This document shows, piece after piece, positions 33,268-43,886 of a stretch of 64,000 bases of DNA. The stretch's first letter is position 1, and every line of letters begins with the position of its first letter. This DNA is from Warburgia ugandensis (Eukaryota > Streptophyta > Magnoliopsida > Canellales > Canellaceae): positions 41,357,880-41,421,879 of the forward strand of contig CP141132.1 in assembly GCA_035236585.1 (NCBI GenBank), given 5' to 3'. A model generated the notes under the pieces. The model was not told the origin of the DNA and did no database searches. It was given only the letters and a program-made list of their open reading frames with translations. Both the position numbers and the translations under genes were made by a program.

Positions 33268-36183
33268 CATACCATGGAGGTCAAGAAAGGCAATAGTAAA
33301 TAGGGTATCTCCAAAACATAAGATTCACATTGCTACATGGAATATAGGAACATTGACAGGTAAGAGTTTGGAGTTAGTAGACACCATGAAACGTAGGAGA
33401 GTCAACATTGCTTGTATCCAAGAAACCAAGTGAAAAGGAGCTAAAGCTAGAGAAATAGATGGGTATAAATTATGGTACATAGGAAAGGAAAATAATAGAA
33501 ATGGCGTAGGAATAATAGTGGATAAGGAATTAAAGGATAAAGTTGTGGACGTTAAAAGAATCAGTGATAGAATTATAATAATAAAAATGATTCTAGGAGA
33601 GCAGATTATAAATATTATAAGTGCATATGCACCACAAGTAGGGTTACAAGATATAATTAAGAGACAGTTTTGGGAAGATATGGATGGAGTCATGCAAGAA
33701 ATTGCCAACACTGAGGGGATATTTATAGGAGCAGACTTAAATGGCCATGTAGGGAAAGATAAGGAAGGATATGATAGAATACACGGAGGGTATGGTATAG
33801 GTGAATGAAATGAGATGGGGGAGAATATCCTCGATTTTGCTTTGTCATATAACCTATCCATTGCAAATACACTCTTTAAGAAGAGGGATGAACACTTAAT
33901 AACCTTTAAAAGTGGACTTCATAAAAGCCAAATAGACTTTTTTCTACTTAGGAATAATGAACGATCTATATGTAAGGATTGTAAGGTGATACCTGGTGAG
34001 AGTTTAACCTCACAACATAGGTAATGGTTATGGATATTCATATCAAAAGATGGAGTAAAAGAACTGAACTTAATACACATCCAAAAACTAAGTGGTGGAA
34101 CTTAAAAGGAGAGAAAATAACCTCATTCAAAAATAAGTTGATGGTAAAAGGAAATTGGAACTATGAAACAGAAGTAAATACCATGTGGACTAATATGGCT
34201 GAGTCCATTAAGAAAGTGGCAAAAGATGTCTTAGGAGTATCTAAAGGTAAAAGGCTATTAGCGAAGGAAACATGGTGGTGGAATGAAACAGTGCAAAAAG
34301 CTATTAAAGAAAAACGAATGCATTTTAAAGCATGGCAGAAGATTAGAAATAATGAAAACTATGAACAATATAAGAATGCTAAAAACGTTGCTAAGAGAAT
34401 AGTAAGTGAGGCTAAACTTAAAGCATATGATGAGCTCTATAATAGACTAGGAACAAGAGAAGGTGAGAAAGATGTGTTTAAACTTGCAAAAGTAAGAGAA
34501 CAGAAGGGTAAGGACTTAGAGCATGTTAGGTGCATTAGAAGCGATGATCAAAGGGTATTAGACAAAGATGATGAGATCAAACAAAGGTGGGAAATATACT
34601 TTCAAAAATTGTTAAATGACAATGGCCCTGAGAATATAGGGATTGAAAATACTATAAATCTAAATAACACTGGATATTATAGATATGAACGTAGGATTAG
34701 AATGCTTGAAGTAAAAGAGGCCTTGAGAAAGATGAAATCAAGAAAGGCCATGGGGCCTAATGGTATACCAATAGAGGTTTGGAAGCATATGGGAGATATT
34801 GGGGTAGTTTGGTTGACCAAGTTGTTTAACAAGATTATAAAATCAAAGAAAATGCCTGATGAGTCGAGGAAAAGCTCTATTGTACCAATCTATAAGAATA
34901 AAGGAGACATTCAAAGCTGCATTAATTATCGAGGGATCAAACTTATGAGCCACACCATGAAACTTTTTGAAAGAGTGATTGAGAAGAGGCTATGACATGA
35001 AACAAGTGTATCCGAGAATCAGTTTGGTTTCATACCTGGGAGGTCTACCATGGAAGCTATTTTCTTACTAAGACAATTAGTAGAGAAATATAGGGACAAG
35101 AGAAAAGACCTATACATGGTCTTTATTGACTTAGAGAAAGCTTACGATAGAGTCCCTAGAGAGTTAATATGGAGGGTGTTGGGTGTTAAAGGGGTTTTGC
35201 AGGGGTATATAGACATAATTAAAGATATGTATGAGGGAGCAGTAACAAATGTTAAGACCATTAATGGCGTGACTGGTGATTTTCCTGTCACTGTCGGATT
35301 GCACCAAGGATCCGCATTGAGTCCATACCTTTTCACATTAGTTATGGATGAGTTAACAAAACATTTGCATGAGGAGATTCCCTGGTGCATGCTATTTGCA
35401 AACGATATAGTCCTACTTGATGAGACAAGGAAGGGTGTAAACATAAAGCTAGAGCTATGGAGAGAAGCATTAGAATCGAAAGGATTTAAAATTAGCCGAA
35501 CTAAGACAGAATATATGGAATGTAATTTTAGCAAGGCGAGTAGGAGTGGAGCACCAGTCAAGATTGATAACCAAGAGGTCCCCATGAGAGACCACTTCCG
35601 ATACTTAGGATCATTGATCCATGAGAGTGAAGAGATTGAGAGGGAGGTTACCCAGAGAATCCAAGCGGATTGGAACAAATGGAGATGTGCATCGGGTGTT
35701 TTATGTGATCGGCGGGTGCCACTCAAACTAAAGGGAAAATTCTATAGGATGGCTATAAGGCCGGCCATGCTCTATGGATCAAAGTGTTGGGCAGTTAAGG
35801 AACATCATACTCATAGGCTGAGTGTCGCAGAAATGAGGATGTTGAGATGGATGAGTGGTAAGACAAGAAAGGATAGAATTAGAAATGAAAATATTAGAGG
35901 AAATTTAGGGATAGCACCAATAGGTAACAAGATGAGGGAGATTAGACTTAGATGGTTTGGACATGTTCAAAGGAGGCCAACAACAGCACCAATTAGAAGG
36001 AGTGAGGCAATACAAGTTGAAGGTTCTAAAAGGGCAAGGGGAAGGCCCAAGAGAACGTGGATAGAAGTAGTGAGGAAAGATTTAAAAACTTTGGCACTAA
36101 ATGAAGCCATGGTATTTAATAGAGTGGAATGGAGGAATAAGATTCATGTGGCCGAGCCCTAATTGGGATAAGGTCTTGATGAT
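33097..36183 (+). mobile_element. RTE-type LINE, near full length, inactive
   Basis: A non-LTR retrotransposon of about 3.1 kb inserted in the LARD-like internal region. It has a repeated 5' end, one endonuclease-reverse transcriptase frame and a short 3' tail: GTGGCCGAGCCCTAATTGGG then GATAAGGTCTTGATGATGA. This resembles plant RTE elements, which end in a GATAAGG segment and a simple triplet tail. The flanks repeat TGAGTAGAG followed by CATC (33084-33096) and TATC (36183-36195), a target duplication of 9 to 13 bp. The exact 5' edge is ambiguous by four bases because CATC also starts the 68-bp repeat. Confidence 0.88.
33128..36162 (+). pseudogene. LINE endonuclease-reverse transcriptase
   Basis: Would nick target DNA and copy the LINE RNA from the nick. 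The endonuclease (about 33316-34020) shows IHIATWNIGTLTGK, CIQETK, FIGADLNGHVG, SQIDFFLLR and SQHR, the metal-binding and catalytic blocks of APE-type endonucleases. The reverse transcriptase follows: NQFGFIPGRSTMEAI, VFIDLEKAYDRVPRELIW (motif A), GLHQGSALSPYLFTLVMDE (motif B), FANDIVLLDE (motif C) and FRYLGSLI. The C-terminus has LRWFGHVQRRP and ARGRPKRTWIEVVRKDL, typical of RTE. Defects: TGA at 33431 (probably TGG), TGA at 33806, a one-base frameshift near 34022, TGA at 34993 (probably CGA), and motif C FADD changed to FAND (AAC 35401-35403). The original start codon is not preserved. Confidence 0.92.
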
Positions 36184-36195
36184 GAGTAGAGTATC

Positions 36196-38365
36196 AAATT
36201 TAAGGACATTATGTTGCAAGAAATTTCCAAAGAAGAATGGTGACCAATTAGAAATTAAATTCTATAAGTGGTTTGATGGCTATATTTACTATTCCATTAA
36301 CGTATAAGAAACACTAGTGGTTGTAGTCCAGAAAAAGGAAAATTTGGTGATATCCTACTTTGCCACTACATGAGTACGTAAAGATCTATTGAGAAAGAAA
36401 ACAAGACAAGACAACAACTAGTCCATTTGTTTTTCTGCAACTCGGGTATGATCAAGGATCAATATGATGTCTTAGAGGAAGAGTGGAAGAGCAAGTATTT
36501 TAAGGCCATCAATTAGTCATTTCCTTTGGTGTATTGTTGACTAAATAAAGGTATCCCACCCTAATTAATCAAGTATGTTAGTATCTATGAGTTAGTAGTC
36601 GAAGTTATATATTCAAAGGAATATTATAAGTATTTAGACATAAGTTGTCCCTGAAAGAAGTACTTGTTAGACTAAGTCATTTGAGGGTATGAGACCAGTT
36701 GATTAGGCCACGTCATGAAGTTGATTAGGTCACATCATGAAGGAGCTACGAGTACGATGAGGACATAGCAACTAAGATAAGAGCAAACATAAGGAGCAAT
36801 CTCCACCAGTGAGACAGATTTTCCAAACCTGAATAGATACCATGACAAACCATAGAAATCACTGTGGGTCTGAAAGATGCTGCTGACTTGGATTGAAAAG
36901 AAAGGTAGATAAGTACCGATCACTTTGGAGACCCTTGAGCTTATGACAAAGATATATCTGGAAAGAGATCAATAGGTAATCAAATAAAGTCTATCTAGGA
37001 AAATGTTCCATGCTTACCTGAGTGTTTTTCAAATTTAATAATTTAACAGCTTCAACATAACTTGATGAAGTAGCTATTGAACGAGAACTGCTATTATAAG
37101 CTAAGTATGAGGAGGCACTTGAAAGATAAAATTTGAGGAATTAAGAAAATCACTACTTATGAGGATACCCCTTGACAATACAAACTGCATGGTTGACGAT
37201 AAACCCTTAATAAAAGATTGAACAATATATTGACATAGGGAACGGAAGGAGGAAAGGTGAGATTCTCTAGCACACTATAAGGTGAAGATTTAATGTTACG
37301 CTTCCTTTAGACAAATAGTTAGTTGTTATGAGGATATACCAAGTACGAAAAATCAATTGAAGGAATTTCCTAAGGACTAACCCTACTGGATTGAGCATAG
37401 AACTTTTGGACTGAAAGGTTACAAAGAAAACCATCAAGCAAAGAAAGGACAAAGAGGATGATGACCTAGTAAGGGTACTCGGTTATGAAAAGTGAGATAG
37501 GCCTCTGGACGAGAACATGTGACCCATGATGATGAATCGACCATTAACATTTGACATGAGTTTGGATAAAATCTTCGTGGAGAAAAGCGTTGAATGAATT
37601 CAATAATTATGAAACTGGATATAGAGTTAGGACATTTTACTTTCAAGTATATGATAAGGTCCTCGATGGAAGATGCTACTAATTGGCTTTCATGATTTTA
37701 TTTTGAATGTAACCTTGGTCGAGGAATCAAGTCACATATGAAAAATGACAGACAGTTGAAATTCGAAGTTAATCAAGGGTTTGGCTATAGAGCACATGAT
37801 ACCATGTTAGTGATTGAAGTATCTTGGGGACAAATATAAAAGATAAGAAGCAAAGTTAGACACAATAGAAAGAAGGTAATTTTTGGACTCTTACTAATGA
37901 CATATAACCAACCATTAGAAGGAGATGTGGATGATGAAGAGATCACTAGATGAAAGACAAGAAGAAAAAAGGATTATCCTATGATATTCAAAATGAAATA
38001 AGAGAAATAAGATCATATGATCTCAAAGAAGTATGGAGTAATTTATACATGAATAAAGAAGCATGATCCTACGAGGAGACTATCCTATACATGATGAGAA
38101 AAGTATAGGCATCTAAGGATTTCGAGATAGATGAATTATAGCTAGAAACCAGTATTGTTAAACTGGCACGTATGGGAGTATGCATTAGAGTACGCAGCTA
38201 AAGCGGCCCTTATTGGTAAGGCCTTGTAGAAGGAACAATAAAAATGATAATTAAGGATGAGCCTAGATTTGATTCCTAAGGGGGGATTTGATTCACTAAG
38301 AAGTTATCTAAGAGACAAAATACCTTGAAGATGATAATTTATGGAATTTCAAGGACGAAAATCAT
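36196..38365 (+). other. LARD-like internal region, 3' part
   Basis: About 2.2 kb with no frame longer than about 70 codons and no protease, reverse transcriptase, RNase H, integrase or chromodomain motif that I can see on either strand. It is purine-rich on the plus strand, as often in Ty3/gypsy sense strands, so it may be extremely decayed coding sequence. Confidence 0.55.
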
Positions 38366-38380
38366 TTAAGGGGATAATAA
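38366..38380 (+). other. Polypurine tract region
   Basis: TTAAGGGGATAATAA directly before the 3' LTR. Just upstream is GGAATTTCAAGGACGAAAAT (from about 38344), a segment that precedes the tract in Tekay-type chromoviruses. Confidence 0.75.
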
Positions 38381-41068
38381 TGTAATGCCCGAGCAATTTA
38401 CACTATTTTTAACAAAAATTGGACATTCTATAGGAAATGAACTATGTTGAATGTTTTACCTTATTTAAAACAGTAAATGAAGGAATTTGTAAGGAAACTT
38501 GGTACCATTAGATTTTACTCGAAAAATGGAATCCAACACCTCAAAGAATGCTGAAAACAGAGTTCGTATTAGAAGTTACGGCCGTTTAAAGATTAGGGGT
38601 ATTTCTGTAATTTGAATTAAAAACGAAAAAGGCAGAAAACACCGAGGGCCGTTTTGATAACGGCACCCCATCATCTTCTTCCTCTAGATTTCTCCAGAAG
38701 CCCTAGTTTCCAAAGAATTCTGCCACCGCCATTGGTAGCACCACCATAGCAGGGCTATAAAAAGCCCTATCTCCCCCTCTCCAAGACACGATTTTTTCGG
38801 CTATTTTGAGATTGGGGTTTCTGACAAAAATCAGAAACCCGTCTCTAGCATTCCCCTGGACATTCTGGCCAGGCCCTAGTCAGGCCGGCCATTCCCATCT
38901 CCCCACCTCCCCTCTTGTTCCTCTGGCTCATCGGAAGTGGGGTTTTTCCCCTTCTTCATGGGTTCCAGTGACAAAGGGTTTTCAGGCGGAAAGAGGGAGC
39001 CACACCACCCGAAGGAGGGCATCCCCGGCTACCCAGGTAAGCCCCTCCTTCGCTTCTCTCCGTTTCACTTCCCCCAGGCCAAGATCCATACCGGATCTGG
39101 TCTTTTTCCAGCCAGATTTCCTGGTCGAAAAATGACCCAGCTGGTTCCAACCGGCTTTGCACGAACAAGGCGTCCCAAGGATGCCATGCTCCATGTGTGC
39201 CTGGGACAAGGTCCCTGGGACGGGTTCCAGGTGTACGACAGTGCATACACTATCCCTGGTGCGGCCTTCGGGTGTGCACGAGACGTGGGGCACGGGTCCT
39301 GGCTCGACCAAGATGCACGGGATGCCTTGGGAGTTGATACGCGCCATGCTACACCAAAGGTACGTCCGTGCAATGCCATCCGGGATGCGCGTCATAGCGT
39401 GTCGCTTGAGCATGCATGTGCGCATGCAAAACGCGGTCCCTGGCATAGCCTTTGGGCGCGCACGCACGTGAGGCTGTCACGGTTCAACCAGGATGCACGG
39501 GTGTCCTAGGAACTGGGACACGCAGACCTAATGAGACTTTAAAGTTAGGATTAGAGGACAATTTACAGAGTTAACTATTGAATAGTAGATCCATATCATA
39601 GGATCTAGCCTGACAATGAATTAGGCAAGGACCCATGGACCCTAAAAGGAAAATCTAGCAATCTAATTTCTAGATAGATTGAAATTGATAAGGACTCCTT
39701 GTATCCATTCATATCTAGGAGTTTGTAAATGAGACCTAAGGACGGGTTGAGTGATGAAGGATGTGACTCCAGGAGACTTCGAGGTAGGTACTCTATCACT
39801 ACTAGACTTTTTAAAAGAACCCATGATTGTTTTGAGAATGCGTGTTTTAAGTTAAGTTATATGACTTGTTTAGCATGACTTAATTTTATAAACAAATTCA
39901 TCTTGCATATGACAAATACATTATGCATAGACATGTTTTGCAAACAATTGCATACATTGCATGATTTGTAAGCATTGAGTTTTTGTAAAAATTGCATGTC
40001 CTTGAGGTTACCAAAAGACGCTGGAGTGCCCAAAAGACACTGGGTAGGCAGTTGTGAGGAACCCAAAGAGGTCAGATTTTGAAAAAGAGGTTTTTGCTTG
40101 TTTGATCGTATATGATTTGGGCTAGTAAGCTCATGGGTGCTATGCCAAGAGGTTGGTGGTGGCCTCCCAGCCTCTACCACTATTAAGTGGAATGGGTACC
40201 AGGCCCAAAAAGGGCATGTCCCTGCTTCGACTGCATGTGGTACAGGGGGCTACCACTGGTGTCACGGCACTGGATCGAAGTGTCATATGCCCCGTGGAGG
40301 CTATGACCCTATGTCCCTAGGTATCCGGGGACCACACAGTAGCGAGGTCATGGGCATAGTGGGCCCTATGGTTTGCGGATTTACTTGCATTGCATATGGA
40401 ATGACATGAGGTTGGTCGACCATACCAGATATCCATGAGTTGAATTTAGTTGAGCATCTTATGCATATCATTATGTTTATATATATGGTACTTTCGACTT
40501 GGTTTGTGCGATTCTTTAAGTCGTCAGTATTCTGACTCAAGAATGGTTTTTAATATCTATATTGAACATGGTTGTTCGAACATGCACATGTTTTAAAGAG
40601 CATATGATTTTAAACACAACATGCATTGTAAAACTAGTAGTGATAGACTCCTACTGAGTATAGTATATACTCACCCTATCCTTAAGATTTTTCAGGATAG
40701 CTCCATTCACGAGTAGAAGACGCCTATGTTAGTGCTAGGAGCAAGTAAATCAAAAGGAGACAATCATACATGTAAGTAAACACTTTACCCTTTGGACATG
40801 TACTTGTATTTATTTATAGTTGGGCTGTGAACTATGATTGGATAGACCTGGGGAAAAACATTTATGATTTCTGAAGTTTTTCAAAAACTGCTTTGATTGT
40901 TGTGAAAGCAAATGACACTCAGGGTTTTCAAAATGAGTTTTAAAACTAAAGATTTTCCACTGCATTGCATGGGTTTTTATAAAATGGTTTTCAAATAGGG
41001 ATGCATCCCGCCTTAGGAAATTTAGATCTTGCATTTAAAAATTGCATGGGAAAACCCAAGTCGTCACA
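38381..41068 (+). mobile_element. 3' LTR of the LARD-like element
   Basis: 2688 bp, uninterrupted, and the reference for reconstructing the split 5' LTR. It carries the TATA palindrome at 38751-38768, the uninterrupted equivalent of the nested insertion site (GGGTACCAGG, about 40195), and the GAGTATA stem-loop at 40656-40672. It ends GTCGTCACA followed by TATTA. Long frames in the GC-rich part (38806-39509, both strands) recur in the other LTR copy with differences and match no known protein. Confidence 0.92.
38751..38768 (+). promoter_or_regulatory. LTR TATA box within a palindrome
   Basis: AGGGCT-ATAAAA-AGCCCT, the counterpart of 18898-18915 in the 5' LTR. Confidence 0.6.
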
Positions 41069-41194
41069 TATTATTACTCACCTAGTTAATGTTTTATAGG
41101 TTGAGGGTAGCTTATTTCATCCTATGTCTAGATAGCTCCTCTTATGTCAAATTGGCTAAGGCATACTAATTGAATGGCTGAACAAAAAATGGTT

Positions 41195-41393
41195 ACTTCA
41201 ATCCTCATGTAAGGAGGCGTTTAGACCTCACAAACATCAACGAAAGGTGGGGGAAGAGTGAGGCTCTATTGGAGAACCGTCTTAACCATCATATTCATCA
41301 TCCACTAGAATGACCCTAACTCAATCTTTCATAAGGTTCCTATGAGCATGTTAACCCTAAGTACTCTTTCTAATTGATTTTAATTAAATCCAT
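41195..41393 (-). repeat. Athila-like leader fragment
   Basis: Matches the complement of 23190-23400 in the nested element, including GTAAGGAGGCGTTTAGACCT and GGTGGGGGAAGAG, then CTATGAGCATGT. It sits inside the LTR-like sequence with neither the PBS nor the gag that flank it in complete copies. Confidence 0.7.
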
Positions 41394-42646
41394 GAATATT
41401 AAAATGTCATTCATGGAGTTTCATTATTCTCCTAATTTGGACCAAGGAATTTATATTCCTTATATTTTCGTACTAACTATAGTCCTTACTATCATTAAGT
41501 CCATGTCATACATTCCATGTAAATGTCCTTCCATTCTAATTTTATTTAATTACTTTTTCAATGTAATTTCCATTACATAAGCATTAAATCATAAATAATT
41601 AAATAAATAAACCTACAATTAAATCTAGTAAACAATAATAGAAAATTATAATAACATTCAATGATTTAAATGAAAGTCTAATATGTCATAACTATCCATC
41701 ATGATCCAACGGTCTTAGTTGATTCTTATTCATTTTTCATCTCTTTTAGGGTTTAGATCTTTATCTTTTATTTTCTTTTAGATCTAACACATCTTCTTGA
41801 TGTGATTTCATTATTAGATCATTGATGCACCTCATCAATTGATCTGATCATCCTTGATCTACCCGATCAAGGAGATCTTAAGTTATTTTATCCACTTTAA
41901 GGGCATAGATCTTGATCCATCCCAAATCATCATCAACCATTCCATAAATCTACATGATATTATCTTAATATCTTAATAAAAACACATCCATACTGTCAAA
42001 TCATCCTTGATCAACTTGATCATGGAGATTTCTATTCATTTTTTTTTTTATAGATTTTACTACTTTTAAAGCTAGATCTCTTAAGATCTACAAATTCAAT
42101 TACATCTAACCCATTAATTTAAGTTAGTACATTATTATATCATCATCCAACAAGGGTTGATTAGTTTGATCATTTTAGATCTTGTAGATCAAGGATGTTA
42201 GTACACTTATCTACTTAATTTCAGAAAATTTAATGAATTAAAATTATGATTTTATTGATTTAGTAGGTTCTACTCATTATAAGGAATCCATCCCAACTTT
42301 TCAATCTCAATTTGAATCCAATTGATATCAGAACTGAGATTTTAAGATTTTAGCTTGTTTTAAGGGTTGAATTTCAATTTTACTATTTTTTGTTTATTTT
42401 CTTGATCTAGAGACTCAAAAATTCTACTATGATCATGATCCTTGTTTTGGGACCCTCTAAACACATCCATTGGTTCAGATTTCCATTTTGGGGTCATCTT
42501 GATCATCATCCACTACTGTTATTACAGATTTTTGTGATTATCACACTTAAATACAATATAAAACATACATTTCATTAGTTCAGTACCTAAAACAAGTGAT
42601 AAGGAATCTACAGAAAGTTTCAAATCTAAAATCATAGTTATATCAA

Positions 42647-42955
42647 GCCCTTAATTGAAGATTTAAGTTTTCAATTAAAACAATGGATGGCTCAGATCAA
42701 ATCTGGGTGGTGCGGCTATAAGGACGACCAACGACCTGCGTCTCCATCATGGAGACACAGGCAGCATTGTTCCTATGCCAGGTGGCAGTTTGCACGTGAG
42801 CCCTTAATTGAATATTTAAGTTTTCAATTAAAACAATGGATGGCTCAGATCAAATTTGGGTGGTGCGGCTATAAGGATGACCAACGGCCTGTGTCTCCAT
42901 CATGGAGACACAGGCAGCGTTGTTCCTATGCCAGGTGGCAGTTTGCACGTGAGCA
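42647..42955 (+). repeat. 153-bp tandem duplication with hairpin
   Basis: Two copies, starting at 42647 and 42800 with GCCCTTAATTGAA, differ at only a few positions. Each contains CTCCATCATGGAG. In the second copy CCTGTGTCTCCAT-C-ATGGAGACACAGG (42888-42914) is a perfect 13-bp inverted repeat. Because 153 is a multiple of three, a 106-codon frame (42687-43007) runs through both as a 51-residue repeat. I do not count it as a gene. Confidence 0.9.
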
Positions 42956-43886
42956 CATGCGCAGGGGTGCACCCACAGGGAACATCCCTGCTTGCATTCC
43001 GCTCTAGCATGCTGGAACCCGATATATTAAATAAGCTTTAATACATCATATCTTTTCAATTTATAGGACCTGATCACCTCTTATCGGGTCCATCCATTCA
43101 ATTTTGGTACTTTTTAAGGTGGATCAGTAAATTAGAATCTAAAGTCTTCAATTGATTTCATTTCTTAGTGTTTTCCATTCTCTAGAATTCATCCATGGTG
43201 TCTGATCGGGGATCAGACATCAAAAAGTTACTGTGTAAACCAAAATCGATTGGACGGCTAAGACCGTCGATCTATTCACAGTCAATTTACATCTAAATTC
43301 ATTAATTTATCCTATATCGTAGTAATTTCAAGGAAGTATGATCTATTTGTGGTGTTTGATCAGCGATTGGACACCAAAATTTTACTGTATGAACAATACC
43401 CGATCAGACAACTGAGATCGTTCGATTGGTTTTATAGCCTATATCAAAAATCTACATTGATTATAAGGTTTCTTAGGTGTGCATTTACCTATCCCTAGGT
43501 TTAGATTAAGAAATGGACGATTAGATTGTCCATAAATCTAGATCTAGCATAAAACTAAACAGATTTAACAAGTTTAGCCAAATTAAGAATAGGGTTTTCT
43601 GAATCTCACCTCCTAAAAGCTCCACCGTATTTTTCCCAACTCAGGCATGCTAGATTGGCTCTGATTTGCCATGAAATGCCCCATCCTAGTCGTGCATGTA
43701 CTGTTCATGCCACAATCTACATTCGTTTCTTCTCTAATCGTAGTAAAAGCCACAAAACCAGAGGGGTTTTGCTCGTGGCTTCATGCTGAAGAGGATAGAC
43801 GGCTTGGATCATCGATCTAGGCTGCCATTTTCTTCAGCGACTGCTGCAAACTTCAGTGAGACCGAAACCCCTAAAGTGTTGTTACA

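Larger units (their letters stand above)
18511..41068 (+). mobile_element. LARD-like LTR retrotransposon with nested insertions
   Basis: A complete plus-strand element. The LTRs start TGTAATGCCCGAG (18511, 38381), and the 3' LTR ends GTCGTCACA at 41068. The element is flanked by TATTA at 18506-18510 and 41069-41073. An initiator-Met PBS follows the 5' LTR at 31805, and a chromovirus-type GGAATTTCAAGGACGAAAAT plus AAGGGG tract precedes the 3' LTR, as in the Tekay lineage. Without its insertions (Athila-like element and LINE) it would be about 8.9 kb with 2.7 kb LTRs and about 3.5 kb of internal DNA. No Gag or Pol motif is visible in that internal DNA, which fits a large retrotransposon derivative mobilised in trans. 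Eight of the first 110 LTR bases differ between the two copies. Confidence 0.85.
41069..43886 (-). mobile_element. LTR-like element in the satellite, right portion
   Basis: Continuation of 16703-18510 after the 22.6 kb insertion. It contains an Athila-leader fragment (41195-41393), an AT-rich stretch with repeated TTGATC/GATCAAGGAG sequences (41700-42250), a 153-bp tandem duplication (42647-42955) and a more mixed-composition end. It finishes GTTGTTACA at 43886, which would be the complement of a TGTAAC LTR start, and the satellite resumes at once. No coding sequence was recognised. Confidence 0.5.

Noticed and set aside
34024-36162. LINE considered as two separate genes because of several long frames
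   Set aside because: The endonuclease and reverse transcriptase pieces follow one another in the standard order and are separated only by stops and one frameshift, so they are one broken gene.
38806-39509. Frames up to 190 codons in the 3' LTR
   Set aside because: The same region in the 5' LTR (19059-19712) has different, shorter frames, so no protein is conserved between the two copies.
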